Shown in pieces: positions 1-9,991 of a stretch of DNA of 64,000 nucleotides (positions within the stretch are counted from its first letter, which is position 1; every line of letters begins with the position of its first letter). The translations under genes and the position numbers were made by a program. The notes beneath the pieces are model-generated. The model saw nothing but the letters and a program-made list of their open reading frames with translations. It ran no database searches and was not told where the DNA came from. Origin of the DNA: Melghiribacillus thermohalophilus (GTDB lineage Bacteria; Bacillota; Bacilli; Bacillales; Alkalibacillaceae); contig NZ_SMAN01000011.1 of the NCBI RefSeq assembly GCF_004342905.1, positions 1 through 64,000 of the forward strand. The letters run 5' to 3'.

Positions 1-303
1 GGGTTCGGACTAATGTCCCGTCGCTTTGCTTCGCCCTTGACTGAACCTTTTGAAAATTCATCATGTGGTCTTCGGGATGATGAAACGAAAAAAAAACGCA
101 AATCTGCAGGATACCTTAGCTGCTTACACAAAATTCTTGACGTTACCTTATAAGAACATTAAATTCATCCATAGAATAGACTTTGATGAATTTATAAAAT
201 ATTCTATAAATACCTGCAGCAAAAGGTATTCCCGGGAAAATTCAACTAAAATGTTTTTACTATACTCGATTTTGAAGTTTTATGAAATGAGAAGGTGAAC
301 ACT
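1..303. other. Stretch without a convincing gene, upstream of the MgtC-family gene
   Basis: No RNA gene or recognisable protein is visible here. A TTG-started open frame at 50-298 has no convincing ribosome binding site, and its translation (asparagine-, lysine- and phenylalanine-rich) resembles no family I know. A weak sigma-A-like promoter, TTGACG at 137-142, 16 bp, TTAAAT at 159-164, could serve the MgtC-family gene that follows. The left edge may be the tail of an upstream transcription unit that lies outside the window. Confidence 0.4.
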
Positions 304-1002
304 ATGGAACCGATTGTTTTATGGTTGGGGGAAGATTTTGATACCATGACCTATAGAATTTTAACGGCAGCTCTGTTAAGTGGTTTGATCGGATTTGAAA
401 GGGAACTAAAAAAACATTCAGCTGGATTCAGAACCCATATACTCGTTGGAGTCGGTTCATGTATTATGATGCTCATGTCTCTATACGGCTTTGATGAATA
501 CTTAAATAATCATGAAAACATCCGGTTTGATCCAGCGCGAATACCATCATATGTCATAAGCGGGATCGGTTTTTTAGGTGCAGGCACAATCATGGTCCAT
601 GGGATGACCATTCGGGGGCTGACTACAGCTGCTTCAATCTGGACGGTGGCGGGGATTGGTTTAATCGTGGGAATCGGTATGTATCCGGAAGCCATTCTTA
701 CAACGATCATTGTGCTTTTGAGTTTAGTTTTGTTAAACAACATTGAACGAATAGTGACAAGGGGAAAGGATAGAAGGCATGTTTTTGTGACTATTCAGGA
801 GGATGTTAAAATTGCTGATATCTTGAATATTTTTGATTTGATGAATCTATCTGTAAAAAAAGTAGAAATTGAAAATGAAAGTGCTGACCAGCGCCACCTA
901 AAGATTGAACTGGATGATGGGCAGGCAGTGGACCATGATCAATTCATTGATGAAATTTCTAAAATTCCACATGTAAAATTTTCGTTTGAAAGGAAACCAT
1001 AA
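304..1002 (+). CDS. MgtC/SapB family membrane protein
   Basis: This 232-residue protein has the hallmarks of the MgtC/SapB family. Its N-terminal half is hydrophobic, with about four to five membrane segments in residues 15-145, and carries the family motifs GFERE, AGFRTH and GIGFLGAGTI. A soluble ACT-like C-terminal domain follows (about residues 150-232). Relatives inhibit or modulate F-type ATPase and are linked to magnesium limitation or survival in macrophages; in free-living Bacillaceae the role is poorly known, so I give no specific function. I chose ATG 304 over the in-frame GTG 295 because the purine-rich GAGAAGG at 289-295 overlaps that GTG and is correctly spaced for 304. The gene stands alone and is closed by a strong terminator at 1022-1054. 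Confidence 0.85.
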   Translation: MEPIVLWLGEDFDTMTYRILTAALLSGLIGFERELKKHSAGFRTHILVGVGSCIMMLMSLYGFDEYLNNHENIRFDPARIPSYVISGIGFLGAGTIMVHGMTIRGLTTAASIWTVAGIGLIVGIGMYPEAILTTIIVLLSLVLLNNIERIVTRGKDRRHVFVTIQEDVKIADILNIFDLMNLSVKKVEIENESADQRHLKIELDDGQAVDHDQFIDEISKIPHVKFSFERKP

Positions 1003-1021
1003 GGATAAATTGAATGGGAAT

Positions 1022-1054
1022 CCTCTCTGCTATTCCTCAGGCAGAGAGGTTTTT
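1022..1054 (+). terminator. Intrinsic terminator after the MgtC-family gene
   Basis: A perfect 9-bp stem (CCTCTCTGC at 1022-1030 with GCAGAGAGG at 1041-1049) and a 10-nt loop are followed by five T. It separates the MgtC-family gene from the ctsR operon. Confidence 0.9.
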
Positions 1055-1188
1055 CATTAATATTTTAAAACGGAATGATTCAACGGCTATTAAAAACAGG
1101 ATTGATGAAAAACATCGGTAAGGGGTCCTCATCCATATTTCCCTGATCAAGAAAAGGGGAAAAACATAACATAAAATGAAGGCAAAAT

Positions 1189-1218
1189 GTTTGAAACCTC
1201 GAGAAAAGTGGGTATAAT
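1189..1218 (+). promoter_or_regulatory. ctsR operon promoter: sigma-A with overlapping sigma-B-like boxes
   Basis: TTGAAA (1191-1196), a 16-bp spacer and TATAAT (1213-1218) form a good vegetative promoter. The same DNA reads as a sigma-B-like promoter: GTTTGA (1189-1194), 15 bp, GGGTAT (1210-1215). The B. subtilis ctsR (clpC) operon is known to have both sigma-A and sigma-B promoters, so dual use is plausible. Here the two sets of boxes are almost superimposed, which is inferred from sequence only. Confidence 0.75.
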
Positions 1219-1226
1219 AAAAGTAA

Positions 1227-1249
1227 AGTCAAAGATAGTCAAAGTCAAA
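1227..1249 (+). promoter_or_regulatory. CtsR operator with a third heptad
   Basis: Two AGTCAAA heptads (1227-1233 and 1237-1243) are separated by GAT, which is the classic CtsR box arrangement. A third, overlapping AGTCAAA lies at 1243-1249. The box sits at the expected transcription start just downstream of the -10, so bound CtsR would block initiation. This implies autoregulation of ctsR-mcsA-mcsB-clpC by heat and proteotoxic stress. Confidence 0.9.
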
Positions 1250-1286
1250 CGACAGATTTTGATGATGTAGCTAAGGAGGAGGGAAG

Positions 1287-1757
1287 ATGCGGAACATATC
1301 GGATATCATTGAAGAATATTTAAAGAAAATTATAAAATCCAGCCAGGAAAATGCAGTCGAAATTAAACGCAGTGAAATTGCCGACCGTTTTCAGTGCGTT
1401 CCATCACAGATTAATTATGTCATTAACACCCGATTTACACTGGAAAAGGGATATCTTGTGGAAAGCAAGCGTGGCGGTGGAGGGTATATCCGTATCATAC
1501 GTGTTAAACCTCAAAATAGGGCTGAACTGATAGATGAATTAATCAAGCTCGCCAAACCAGAAGTATCACAGCAAGCAAGCTTCAATATGATCGAACGGCT
1601 GCTGGAGGAAAAGTTAATTACTGCAAGAGAAGCCAGACTGATGATGAATGCACTGAAACGCGAGGTGCTAACTATTCAGCTGCCAGAGAGGGATAAGTTA
1701 CGCTCACAAATTTTAACAGCAATGTTTTCCGCTTTAAAATATAACAGAAGGGAGTGA
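1287..1757 (+). CDS. ctsR: Transcriptional repressor CtsR
   Basis: This 156-residue protein is the class III heat-shock repressor that binds tandem heptad operators before clp genes. The N-terminal winged helix-turn-helix (about residues 1-72) contains the glycine-rich wing KRGGGGYIRI, the tetraglycine loop that acts as the intrinsic thermosensor in the family. The C-terminal helical domain (about 80-156) mediates dimerisation and interaction with McsB and ClpC. ATG 1287 is preceded by AAGGAGG at 1273-1279. It is the first gene of ctsR-mcsA-mcsB-clpC and has its own operator at 1227-1249. Length and sequence are typical for Bacillaceae. Confidence 0.98.
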   Translation: MRNISDIIEEYLKKIIKSSQENAVEIKRSEIADRFQCVPSQINYVINTRFTLEKGYLVESKRGGGGYIRIIRVKPQNRAELIDELIKLAKPEVSQQASFNMIERLLEEKLITAREARLMMNALKREVLTIQLPERDKLRSQILTAMFSALKYNRRE

Positions 1758-1763
1758 CCCATC

Positions 1764-2312
1764 ATGGAATGTCAAGAATGTCATCAGCGCCCAGCTACGG
1801 TTCATTTTACACAGGTGATTAATGGAAATAAAACCGAGGTTCACCTATGTGAACCATGTGCTCAGGAAAAAGGGTACATGATGGATCAATATGGGGGAGA
1901 CTTCTCCATCGGAAACCTGTTGTCTGGATTATTTAACTTTGAATCCTCGCCGTTAACCAGCGGTCACTCAACAACTTTTACCCCGAATTCAGGGTTGAAG
2001 TGTGAAAAATGTGGGATGACATATGATGAGTTTAAGAGAACCGGTAAATTTGGATGTGCTCACTGTTACCAAACCTTTGATGCTCAAATTGATCCCATTT
2101 TGCGCAGGGTACACAGCGGAAATACACGGCATAACGGGAAAATCCCCGAGAGAATGGGAGGAAATTTGCATATTCAACGGGAACTGGAACGTTATCGGGG
2201 AGAACTCCAGGATTTAATCCAAAGAGAAGAATTTGAGAAAGCGGCAAAGATTCGAGATAAAATCCGTTCTCTGGAAAATGAATTAAACCGTAAGAAGGAC
2301 GGTGAGGAATAA
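1764..2312 (+). CDS. mcsA: McsA, zinc-binding activator of the McsB arginine kinase
   Basis: The 182-residue protein carries two zinc-finger-like modules of paired CxxC motifs: Cys3/Cys6 with Cys29/Cys32, and Cys80/Cys83 with Cys98/Cys101. A C-terminal UVR-type coiled-coil motif lies at about residues 138-176 ([20 protein letters not shown]). McsA activates McsB and protects against heavy-metal and redox stress by modulating CtsR. It starts 6 bp after ctsR and its stop overlaps the mcsB start by one base (TAATG), which suggests translational coupling. Confidence 0.96.
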   Translation: MECQECHQRPATVHFTQVINGNKTEVHLCEPCAQEKGYMMDQYGGDFSIGNLLSGLFNFESSPLTSGHSTTFTPNSGLKCEKCGMTYDEFKRTGKFGCAHCYQTFDAQIDPILRRVHSGNTRHNGKIPERMGGNLHIQRELERYRGELQDLIQREEFEKAAKIRDKIRSLENELNRKKDGEE

Positions 2313-3379
2313 TGTCATTACAGCAGTTTATCAATGAAGCAGTAAGTCCCTGGATGAAAGAGGATGGCCCAGACAGCGATATCGTTTTGAGCAGCCGAAT
2401 CCGTCTAGCGCGAAACTTTGCCCATGTTCCTTTCCCGATTATTGCGAGTGAGGACCAGTTAGGAAAAATACTTGAATTTTTTTCACAAGAATTTGAGCAT
2501 CAGGCGTTCGGAGATTATCAAAGATTTGAGCTTGTTCAAATATCTGATTTAAAGCCTATTGAAAAGCGTGTGCTTGTTGAAAAACATTTGATCAGTCCCA
2601 ATCTGGCAGAAAACACAGATACAGGAGCAGCATTAATTTCACAAAATGAGCAGGTTTCTGTGATGATCAATGAGGAAGATCATATCCGCATTCAGCTTTA
2701 CTATCCCGGTCTTCAGCTGGAAAGAGCACTGGATAAGGCTTCTGAATTTGACAACTGGCTTGAAGAAAAGATTGATTATGCCTTTGATGAAAAACGGGGA
2801 TACTTAACCAGCTGTCCTACCAATGTGGGAACTGGAATGAGGGCATCAGTGATGATGCATCTTCCTGCTCTTGTTTTAACCCAGCAAATGAATCAGGTTA
2901 TTCCAGCGATTAATCAGCTAGGTTTAGTGGTTAGAGGAATATATGGAGAAGGAAGCGAAGCCCTTGGCAATATTTTTCAGATTTCAAATCAAATCACCCT
3001 TGGTAAATCAGAGCAGGATATAGTAGAGGACTTAAAAAGTGTTGTACAGCAGCTAATTGAAAGGGAGCGTAACGCGCGTCAGATGATTATGAACCAGTCA
3101 GGCATAAAGCTGGAGGACAAAATTTTCCGCTCTTATGGTGTGCTGGCTCACAGCCGGGTGATTGAATCAAAAGAAGCATCCAGATGTTTATCTGATGTAA
3201 GACTTGGAATTGATTTGGGGCTTATTCAGAACGTTTCTAAAACGATTTTAAATGAATTAATGGTCTTAACTCAGCCGGGATTCTTGCAGCAATACGCAAA
3301 GAAGGCCCTCTCGCCAGAGGAAAGGGATGTTAGAAGAGCAGAATTAATCCGAGAAAGATTGAAACTAGAAAAGGAATAA
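2312..3379 (+). CDS. mcsB: Protein-arginine kinase McsB
   Basis: This 355-residue phosphagen-kinase-fold enzyme phosphorylates arginines on client proteins, marking them for ClpC-ClpP degradation, and inactivates CtsR. Visible features are the nucleotide-binding SSRIRLARN (residues 27-35), the acidic NEED segment (120-123) in the catalytic region, and Cys168 in [15 protein letters not shown], matching the conserved active-site cysteine of the family. A C-terminal RDVRRA at 338-343 fits the RDxxRA phosphoarginine-sensing motif of bacterial McsB. Start ATG 2312 overlaps the mcsA stop. All key parts are present, so activity is expected. Confidence 0.97.
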   Translation: MSLQQFINEAVSPWMKEDGPDSDIVLSSRIRLARNFAHVPFPIIASEDQLGKILEFFSQEFEHQAFGDYQRFELVQISDLKPIEKRVLVEKHLISPNLAENTDTGAALISQNEQVSVMINEEDHIRIQLYYPGLQLERALDKASEFDNWLEEKIDYAFDEKRGYLTSCPTNVGTGMRASVMMHLPALVLTQQMNQVIPAINQLGLVVRGIYGEGSEALGNIFQISNQITLGKSEQDIVEDLKSVVQQLIERERNARQMIMNQSGIKLEDKIFRSYGVLAHSRVIESKEASRCLSDVRLGIDLGLIQNVSKTILNELMVLTQPGFLQQYAKKALSPEERDVRRAELIRERLKLEKE

Positions 3380-3393
3380 GGAGGTAGATGAAA

Positions 3394-5820
3394 ATGATGT
3401 TTGGCCGTTTTACAGAACGAGCACAAAAAGTGTTAGCTTTAGCTCAGGAAGAAGCGGTGCGTCTTGGTCATAACAATATTGGAACCGAGCATATTCTACT
3501 CGGACTTGTACGGGAAGGTGAGGGAATTGCCGCAAAGGCTCTCGGGGCTTTAAACGTAAAAGCCGATCAAATTCAGAAAGAAGTGGAACAATTAATTGGT
3601 ACTGGACAGCAAGTCAGTCAAACCATCCACTACACGCCGAGGGCGAAAAAAGTCATTGAACTATCCATGGATGAAGCACGAAAACTCGGTCATTCGTATG
3701 TGGGAACGGAACATATTTTGCTCGGTCTGATCAGAGAAGGTGAAGGAGTTGCAGCACGGGTATTAAATAATCTGGGAGTGAGCTTAAATAAGGCCCGTCA
3801 GCAAGTGCTGCAACTTTTAGGCAGCAATGAATCAACATCAAGTCACCGGGGACATCGCCAGTCTGGCAATGCCAGTACACCGACGCTTGATTCTCTTGCC
3901 AGGGATTTGACAGCGATTGCTAAGGAAGGCAATATTGATCCGGTGATCGGGCGAAGCAAAGAAATTGAACGGGTTATTCAGGTGCTGAGCCGCCGTACGA
4001 AAAATAATCCGGTTCTCATCGGTGAACCAGGAGTAGGTAAGACGGCGATTGCTGAAGGACTGGCCCAGCAAATCGTAAACAATGAAGTTCCAGAAATTTT
4101 ACGAGACAAACGAGTGATGACCCTGGATATGGGAACGGTTGTTGCCGGTACCAAATATCGCGGTGAATTTGAAGACCGTCTGAAAAAAGTAATGGAGGAA
4201 ATTCGCCAGGCCGGTAACATTATTTTGTTCATTGATGAGCTGCATACGCTGATCGGTGCTGGCGGAGCAGAGGGAGCCATTGATGCTTCCAATATTTTAA
4301 AACCGGCACTGGCCCGCGGTGAATTGCAGTGCATTGGTGCAACAACCCTGGACGAATACCGCAAATATATTGAAAAGGATGCGGCTTTAGAGCGTCGCTT
4401 TCAGCCGATTCAGGTTGATGAGCCGACCATTGAAGAGTCTGTTCAAATCCTGCAGGGACTGAGGGACCGATATGAAGCCCATCACCGTGTAACGATTACA
4501 GACGAAGCGATTGAATCAGCGGTTAAACTGTCAGACCGTTATATTACAGATAGATTCCTTCCAGATAAGGCGATTGATCTCATTGATGAAGCAGCATCAA
4601 AAGTTCGACTCCGTTCATATACAGCTCCGCCAAACTTGAAAGAGCTGGAGCAAAAACTGGAGGAAGTGCGCAAAGAAAAGGACGCTGCGGTACAGAGTCA
4701 GGAGTTTGAGAAAGCTGCATCCCTTCGTGACAAAGAGCAGCGGCTTCGTGAAGAATTGGAGAAAACAAAAGATGAATGGAAGGAAAAACAGGGGCAGGAA
4801 AGTTCTGAAGTGACGACAGAAGATATCGCCAATGTGGTTTCCAGCTGGACCGGTGTCCCGGTAGCCAAACTGCAAAAGGATGAGAGTGAACGGTTATTGA
4901 ATATGGAAGACATTCTCCACAACCGTGTAATCGGTCAGGATGAAGCGGTTAAAGCCATTTCTAAAGCAATACGCCGGGCACGTGCTGGACTGAAAGACCC
5001 GAAACGTCCAATTGGTTCCTTTATTTTCCTGGGACCGACCGGTGTAGGGAAAACGGAACTGGCACGGGCATTGGCAGAAGCGATGTTTGGTGATGAGGAT
5101 GCCATGATTCGTATCGATATGTCGGAATATATGGAGAAACACTCCACATCCCGTCTTGTCGGTTCACCACCAGGCTATGTAGGCTATGAAGAAGGCGGGC
5201 AGTTAACCGAAAAAGTACGCAGAAAACCTTATTCTGTTGTGCTTCTGGATGAGATTGAAAAAGCCCATCCTGAAGTATTTAACATCCTTCTTCAGGTACT
5301 GGAAGACGGGCGGCTGACGGATGCAAAAGGGCGTACAGTCGATTTCCGGAATACGATCCTGATCATGACTTCCAATGTAGGTGCCCAGGAACTACGCCGT
5401 AACAAATATGTCGGCTTTAACCTTGGTGATGAAGAACATGATTATCAGGATATGAAATCGAAAGTAATGGATGAGCTGAAGAAAGTGTTCCGCCCAGAAT
5501 TTTTGAATCGTATTGATGAAATCATTGTGTTCCACTCACTGGAACAGAAACACCTGAAACAAATTGTCAAACTGATGGCTGAACAACTGAAAAAACGCCT
5601 GAAAGAACAGGATATTGATTTCGAGCTGACAGATCAGGCCATTGAAAAAATTGCTAAAGAAGGCACTGACCTAGAATACGGTGCGCGCCCTCTCCGTCGG
5701 GCCATACAGAAAAACGTTGAGGATCTCCTTTCTGAAGAATTGCTGAAGGGCAATATTGAGAAAGGCAAAAAAGTAAAAATTGACATCAATAAAGATGGTG
5801 AATTCGTCGTCTCAGGTTAA
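3394..5820 (+). CDS. clpC: AAA+ unfoldase ClpC
   Basis: ClpC (808 residues) is the Hsp100 unfoldase that feeds phosphoarginine-tagged or adaptor-delivered proteins to ClpP. In order: two N-terminal Clp repeats (about 1-150), first AAA+ domain with Walker A GEPGVGKT (210-217), a middle region with a UVR-like coiled coil near 420-455, and second AAA+ domain with GPTGVGKT (547-554). I chose ATG 3394 (MMFGRF) because GGAGG at 3380-3384 is 9 nt upstream; the ATG at 3388 would have only 3 nt spacing. It ends the CtsR operon and is followed by a terminator at 5857-5887. Confidence 0.98.
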   Translation: MMFGRFTERAQKVLALAQEEAVRLGHNNIGTEHILLGLVREGEGIAAKALGALNVKADQIQKEVEQLIGTGQQVSQTIHYTPRAKKVIELSMDEARKLGHSYVGTEHILLGLIREGEGVAARVLNNLGVSLNKARQQVLQLLGSNESTSSHRGHRQSGNASTPTLDSLARDLTAIAKEGNIDPVIGRSKEIERVIQVLSRRTKNNPVLIGEPGVGKTAIAEGLAQQIVNNEVPEILRDKRVMTLDMGTVVAGTKYRGEFEDRLKKVMEEIRQAGNIILFIDELHTLIGAGGAEGAIDASNILKPALARGELQCIGATTLDEYRKYIEKDAALERRFQPIQVDEPTIEESVQILQGLRDRYEAHHRVTITDEAIESAVKLSDRYITDRFLPDKAIDLIDEAASKVRLRSYTAPPNLKELEQKLEEVRKEKDAAVQSQEFEKAASLRDKEQRLREELEKTKDEWKEKQGQESSEVTTEDIANVVSSWTGVPVAKLQKDESERLLNMEDILHNRVIGQDEAVKAISKAIRRARAGLKDPKRPIGSFIFLGPTGVGKTELARALAEAMFGDEDAMIRIDMSEYMEKHSTSRLVGSPPGYVGYEEGGQLTEKVRRKPYSVVLLDEIEKAHPEVFNILLQVLEDGRLTDAKGRTVDFRNTILIMTSNVGAQELRRNKYVGFNLGDEEHDYQDMKSKVMDELKKVFRPEFLNRIDEIIVFHSLEQKHLKQIVKLMAEQLKKRLKEQDIDFELTDQAIEKIAKEGTDLEYGARPLRRAIQKNVEDLLSEELLKGNIEKGKKVKIDINKDGEFVVSG

Positions 5821-5856
5821 AAAGAATGGAAATCCGCCTTATGGAATGATTTTAAG

Positions 5857-5887
5857 AAACGGAAGGTGCCGGCCTTCCGTTTTTTTA
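5857..5887 (+). terminator. Intrinsic terminator after clpC
   Basis: The stem AACGGAAGG/CCTTCCGT, with a short TGCCGG loop, is followed by a run of seven T at 5881-5887. It would end the ctsR operon and leave radA-disA to another promoter. Confidence 0.88.
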
Positions 5888-6030
5888 TTCAAAAATGCTA
5901 TAAAAAAACGTTATGATTCTGGCAGAAAGAAAGACTGGCTCTTTTTATGATCCAGCTATTGCGTTCAGACTACAAGGCTAAGCGGGGCGCCTGCATTTTT
6001 CTTGATGATCTGTTAATATTCAAAGAAAAT

Positions 6031-6059
6031 GTAACATTTTTTTATATGATTCGTATAAC
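6031..6059 (+). promoter_or_regulatory. Candidate radA promoter
   Basis: GTAACA (6031-6036), 17 bp and TATAAC (6054-6059) make a moderate sigma-A promoter. It is supported mainly by position, between the clpC terminator and the radA start at 6091. The rest of the 5821-6090 gap is AT-rich with no other signal I can see. Confidence 0.4.
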
Positions 6060-6090
6060 TTACTGAAAGTCATCGCTAAAGGGGGATATT

Positions 6091-7467
6091 ATGGCAAAAA
6101 CCAAAATAAAATATATATGTCAGGACTGCGGATATGAATCTCCAAAATGGATGGGTAAATGCCCCGGATGCCACCAATGGAATACGATGGCGGAAGAAAA
6201 AGAAAAACGAATATCTTCACGTCATGCCATCGGCCAAAATCCGTCCCAAAAAACATCCAGACCTGAATCCATTACTGCCATACAGTCCAAACAGGAAATG
6301 AGATTTCCGACCGATATGCCTGAGTTGAACCGGGTCCTCGGCGGAGGAATTGTTCCTGGTTCCCTCGTATTAATCGGGGGAGATCCCGGGATCGGAAAAT
6401 CTACACTGCTGCTTCAGGTATCCTCACAGCTGGCAAACAGACAAATCAATGTGTTGTATGTTTCTGGTGAGGAATCGGTCAGACAAACGAAACTAAGAGC
6501 TGACCGTCTTGGCATTAATGTGGAACATCTTTACGTGATGGCCGAAACAAATCTGCAGGAAGTTGCGAATGCTATAGAAGAGATGAATCCAGGATTAGTC
6601 ATCGTGGATTCGATTCAGACAGTTTATCAGGAGGAAATTTCGTCTGCCCCCGGCAGTGTATCACAGGTACGGGAATGTACCGGCCATTTAATGCGCATAG
6701 CTAAAGGGAAGGGCATACCTATTTTTATTGTTGGTCATGTGACAAAAGAAGGTGCCATTGCGGGTCCCCGTCTGCTTGAGCATATGGTGGATACGGTACT
6801 GTATTTTGAAGGGGAGAGGCACCACACGTACAGAATTTTGAGAAGTGTGAAAAACCGTTTCGGCAGTACTCATGAGATGGGAATTTTTGAAATGAAAGAG
6901 GAAGGATTAAAGGAAGTGACAAATCCATCTGAAATCTTTCTGGAAGAAAGGTCTCAGGGGGTAGCCGGTTCAACGGTAGTAGCTTCCATGGAAGGGACCC
7001 GTCCGGTGCTTGTGGAAATTCAGGCGTTAATATCGCCAGCAAGTTTCGGGAATCCGCGAAGAATGGCGACAGGTCTTGACCATAACCGGGTTCCCCTTTT
7101 GATGGCAGTGCTGGAAAAACGGGCTGGATTGTTGTTGCAAAATCAAGATGCCTATGTGAAGGTAGCCGGGGGGATGAAGTTAGATGAACCGGCTATTGAC
7201 CTGGCTGTAGCGATCAGCATTGCCTCCAGTTTTCGGGATCAGCCAACAAGACCTGATGATATTTTAATCGGTGAAGTAGGCCTGACTGGCGAAGTGAGAA
7301 GGGTATCCCGGATTGAACAGCGAATACAGGAAGCAAGCAAGCTTGGATTTAAAAGGGCAATTGTTCCGGAGAGAAATTTAAGCGGCTGGTCCAAACCGGA
7401 TACGATCGAGGTGGTGGGCGTCCGGTCGGTACAGGAAGCTTTACAGATTGCGTTAGGAGGAGCATAA
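6091..7467 (+). CDS. radA: DNA repair protein RadA
   Basis: RadA (458 residues) is a RecA-like branch-migration helicase used in homologous recombination and repair. The N-terminal zinc finger has Cys10/Cys13 and Cys24/Cys27. Walker [11 protein letters not shown] lies at 96-105, the RadA-specific KNRFGS motif at 254-259, and a C-terminal Lon-protease-like P domain follows (about 290-458). Start ATG 6091 follows a GGGGG-containing ribosome binding site. The gene is followed at once by disA, the usual pairing in Bacillaceae, where RadA and DisA cooperate at recombination intermediates. Confidence 0.97.
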   Translation: MAKTKIKYICQDCGYESPKWMGKCPGCHQWNTMAEEKEKRISSRHAIGQNPSQKTSRPESITAIQSKQEMRFPTDMPELNRVLGGGIVPGSLVLIGGDPGIGKSTLLLQVSSQLANRQINVLYVSGEESVRQTKLRADRLGINVEHLYVMAETNLQEVANAIEEMNPGLVIVDSIQTVYQEEISSAPGSVSQVRECTGHLMRIAKGKGIPIFIVGHVTKEGAIAGPRLLEHMVDTVLYFEGERHHTYRILRSVKNRFGSTHEMGIFEMKEEGLKEVTNPSEIFLEERSQGVAGSTVVASMEGTRPVLVEIQALISPASFGNPRRMATGLDHNRVPLLMAVLEKRAGLLLQNQDAYVKVAGGMKLDEPAIDLAVAISIASSFRDQPTRPDDILIGEVGLTGEVRRVSRIEQRIQEASKLGFKRAIVPERNLSGWSKPDTIEVVGVRSVQEALQIALGGA

Positions 7468-8538
7468 ATGCACCCCCATAACAGCGGCACGAACATGAAG
7501 GACATTTTAAAAATGATCGCTCCAGGTACTCCTCTTCGGGAGGGGGTAGATAATGTTCTCCGTGCAAGAACCGGGGGATTGATTGTGTTAGGAAACAGGG
7601 ATGAAGTAGAGGATGTGGTAGACGGCGGTTTTTATATCCGTACACCGTTTTCCCCTGCTTATCTCTATGAGCTTGCCAAAATGGACGGTGCCATTATTTT
7701 AAATGAGAGTGGCACGGAAATTTTATATGCCAATGCCCAGCTCATTCCGGATTCTGCGATTGAATCGCATGAAACAGGTATGCGTCACAGAACAGCTGAG
7801 CGAGTAGCCAGGCAAACAGGAAGTCTGGTCATAGCGATTTCACAGCGCCGTCATGTCATCACCCTGTACAAAGGAAACATTCGTTATGCCCTGAAAGAAA
7901 TAGGAGTGATATTGACAAAAGCCAATCAGGCTATCCAGACACTGGAAAAGTATCGTCATGAACTCAAACAGTCTATTACCAATTTAGGTGCCCTGGAATT
8001 TGAAGAACTCGTCACGCTGCAGGAAGTGATTCAGGTTCTCCATCGAGTGGAAATGGTTTTACGCATCAAAAATGAAATTCGTTCCTATATCGATGAACTC
8101 GGAACAGAAGGACGGCTGATAGAGCTTCAACTGAAAGAATTGATTGCCAATATTGAAGAGGAAGCGGCGTTGCTCATTAAAGACTACTGTAAAGATTCGG
8201 ATACAGATCCGGATTATGTTTTAGGTGAAATCCAGAAGTCCTCGAAAACCGTATTAATGGATGATACGGCAATCCTGAAACTTTTAGGCTATTCTGCTTC
8301 TACAAAAGTGGAGCAGGGGGTAGCACCAAGAGGTTACCGGATTTTAAAAAAAGTACCCCGCCTTCCCGCTCAGATTGTCGAAAATCTAATCCTTTATTTT
8401 CAAAGCTTTAATCCGATAGTGAAAGCTTCTATAGATGCCTTGATACAAGTTGACGGGGTAGGCGAAGTCCGGGCGAATAATATTAAGGAAGGTCTTACCC
8501 GGATACAGGAACAATTATTGATTGACAGGAATATATAA
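7468..8538 (+). CDS. disA: DNA integrity scanning diadenylate cyclase DisA
   Basis: DisA (356 residues) makes cyclic di-AMP from two ATP while scanning DNA; branched DNA inhibits it. The N-terminal DAC domain contains both catalytic signatures, DGA at 73-75 and RHRTA at 106-110. A helical linker follows, then a C-terminal helix-hairpin-helix DNA-binding domain (about 300-356, ending in [16 protein letters not shown]). ATG 7468 abuts the radA stop, with GGAGG at about 7457-7461 as the ribosome binding site, so it is likely cotranscribed with radA. Confidence 0.97.
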   Translation: MHPHNSGTNMKDILKMIAPGTPLREGVDNVLRARTGGLIVLGNRDEVEDVVDGGFYIRTPFSPAYLYELAKMDGAIILNESGTEILYANAQLIPDSAIESHETGMRHRTAERVARQTGSLVIAISQRRHVITLYKGNIRYALKEIGVILTKANQAIQTLEKYRHELKQSITNLGALEFEELVTLQEVIQVLHRVEMVLRIKNEIRSYIDELGTEGRLIELQLKELIANIEEEAALLIKDYCKDSDTDPDYVLGEIQKSSKTVLMDDTAILKLLGYSASTKVEQGVAPRGYRILKKVPRLPAQIVENLILYFQSFNPIVKASIDALIQVDGVGEVRANNIKEGLTRIQEQLLIDRNI

Positions 8539-8594
8539 TTTGTTGCAAAATTGACACAATAAAAAAAGAGTGATAAAATTGTTGGTTAACAATT

Positions 8595-8623
8595 TTGACT
8601 GGAACTTATAGGCGTGTTATAAT
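8595..8623 (+). promoter_or_regulatory. Promoter of the PIN-TRAM gene
   Basis: TTGACT (8595-8600), 17 bp and TATAAT (8618-8623) form a near-consensus sigma-A promoter about 95 bp before the start codon. The 5-prime untranslated region is T-rich with no clear hairpin. Confidence 0.85.
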
Positions 8624-8716
8624 TATGTACTACCAATTATTTGAATTTTTTCTTTTTTGCATCATACTTATTTTTTTATATTTTTTGGGAATACTAGAGG
8701 CAGGAGGTGACCTTTC

Positions 8717-9811
8717 GTGCTGAAAAAAATCATTCAGCTGTTTATGATCATAGCAGGAGGTACGATTGGATATTTATATATCCCGGATGTAATCGGATTG
8801 CTTGATTTAGCATTGCCTGCCTGGCTTAAAACCCCGTATGCAGGAATGGGTCTGGGAGCACTTATTTTATTTTTATTGACGTTCTGGGTGGTAGACTATA
8901 TTGTTGGATTTTTAAGATTGATCGAAGAAACCCTCGTTAAGGTCCCAGTTATAGATTTGCTGTTTGGAAGTATAGGTTTAATCATCGGTTTAATTATCGC
9001 GTTCCTGGTTAATATTCCCCTTAAGGATATAGACATTCAGCTCGTATCACAGGTTTTGCCGATTTTTCTTACAGTGATATTAGGCTATCTAGGTTTTCAG
9101 GTTGGTTTTAAGCGGAGAAATGAATTTGTCAGCTTAATTTCAAATACGAGAAAGGACAAAAAGAAGTCTCCTGATGGGGTAAAAGAAGAGCTGGAACCTC
9201 TAGTTAAGCCGAAAATACTTGACACAAGTGTAATTATAGACGGAAGAATAGCGGATATTTGCCAGACCAGATTTTTGGAAGGTACAATCATCATTCCTCA
9301 GTTTGTTCTGGAGGAATTGCAACATATAGCCGACTCCTCAGATGTACTGAAAAGAAATCGGGGAAGACGGGGTCTTGATGTGCTCAATCGCATGCAAAAA
9401 GAAATAAGTATAAATATCGAGTTTTATGAAGGTGATTTTGAAGATGTTCATGAAGTCGACAGCAAACTGGTGAAACTGGCGAAACTGCTGAACGGTGTTC
9501 TGGTTACCAATGATTTTAACCTAAATAAAGTCTGCGAATTTCAGCATGTTGAAGTTTTAAATATCAATGATCTGGCCAATGCGGTAAAGCCAATTGTGCT
9601 ACCCGGTGAAGAGTTGAATGTTCACGTCATTAAAGACGGAAAAGAAGAAAACCAGGGAGTTGCCTATCTGGATGATGGCACCATGATTGTTGTGGAAGAA
9701 GGCAAAGACTATATCGGCAAGTCGATCGAAGTGTTGGTCACAAGTGTATTGCAGACTTCTGCAGGAAGAATGATTTTTGCGAAACCAAAATTACTTGAAA
9801 AAGCCCTTTAA
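8717..9811 (+). CDS. Membrane protein with PIN nuclease-like and TRAM domains (YacL family)
   Basis: The protein has 364 residues. Four predicted membrane segments (about 3-22, 43-63, 84-102, 112-130) precede a PIN domain (about 165-290) with the acidic start ILDTSVIIDGRIAD (Asp169, Asp175, Asp180). A TRAM-type RNA-binding domain follows (about 300-360). The family (B. subtilis YacL) is widespread in Bacillota between disA and ispD, but its substrate is not established, so RNase activity is inferred from the acidic PIN residues. Start is GTG 8717, behind GGAGGTGA at about 8702-8709. The gene has its own strong promoter and a terminator at 9840-9880. Confidence 0.9.
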   Translation: MLKKIIQLFMIIAGGTIGYLYIPDVIGLLDLALPAWLKTPYAGMGLGALILFLLTFWVVDYIVGFLRLIEETLVKVPVIDLLFGSIGLIIGLIIAFLVNIPLKDIDIQLVSQVLPIFLTVILGYLGFQVGFKRRNEFVSLISNTRKDKKKSPDGVKEELEPLVKPKILDTSVIIDGRIADICQTRFLEGTIIIPQFVLEELQHIADSSDVLKRNRGRRGLDVLNRMQKEISINIEFYEGDFEDVHEVDSKLVKLAKLLNGVLVTNDFNLNKVCEFQHVEVLNINDLANAVKPIVLPGEELNVHVIKDGKEENQGVAYLDDGTMIVVEEGKDYIGKSIEVLVTSVLQTSAGRMIFAKPKLLEKAL

Positions 9812-9839
9812 AAAAGGTATAAACGTATAAGGAAGATTT

Positions 9840-9880
9840 AAAGTGATAACAACATGGTTTGTTATCGCTTTTCTTTCTTT
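9840..9880 (+). terminator. Intrinsic terminator after the PIN-TRAM gene
   Basis: The 12-bp stem AAGTGATAACAA (9841-9852) with TTGTTATCGCTT (9859-9870), containing one G-T pair, is followed by TTCTTTCTTT. It separates this gene from ispDF. Confidence 0.85.
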
Positions 9881-9991
9881 ATATAAGAAAAGATCATTTA
9901 AAAGGGATTTAAAAATGAAGTCCGCTTCCTGTATGTTTGATAGCGGGAATCGGGCTCATGTGTTAAATACTGATTTTAAGGGCTGAAGAAG

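Noticed and set aside
1-49. GC-richer left edge, considered as the end of an rRNA gene or its terminator
   Set aside because: It matches no 5S, 16S or 23S end that I recognise, and only a weak GGTTC/GAACC pairing is possible.
50-298. 82-codon open frame starting with TTG upstream of the MgtC-family gene
   Set aside because: No ribosome binding site at the TTG, no family resemblance, AT-rich composition like non-coding DNA, and a promoter-like sequence inside it.
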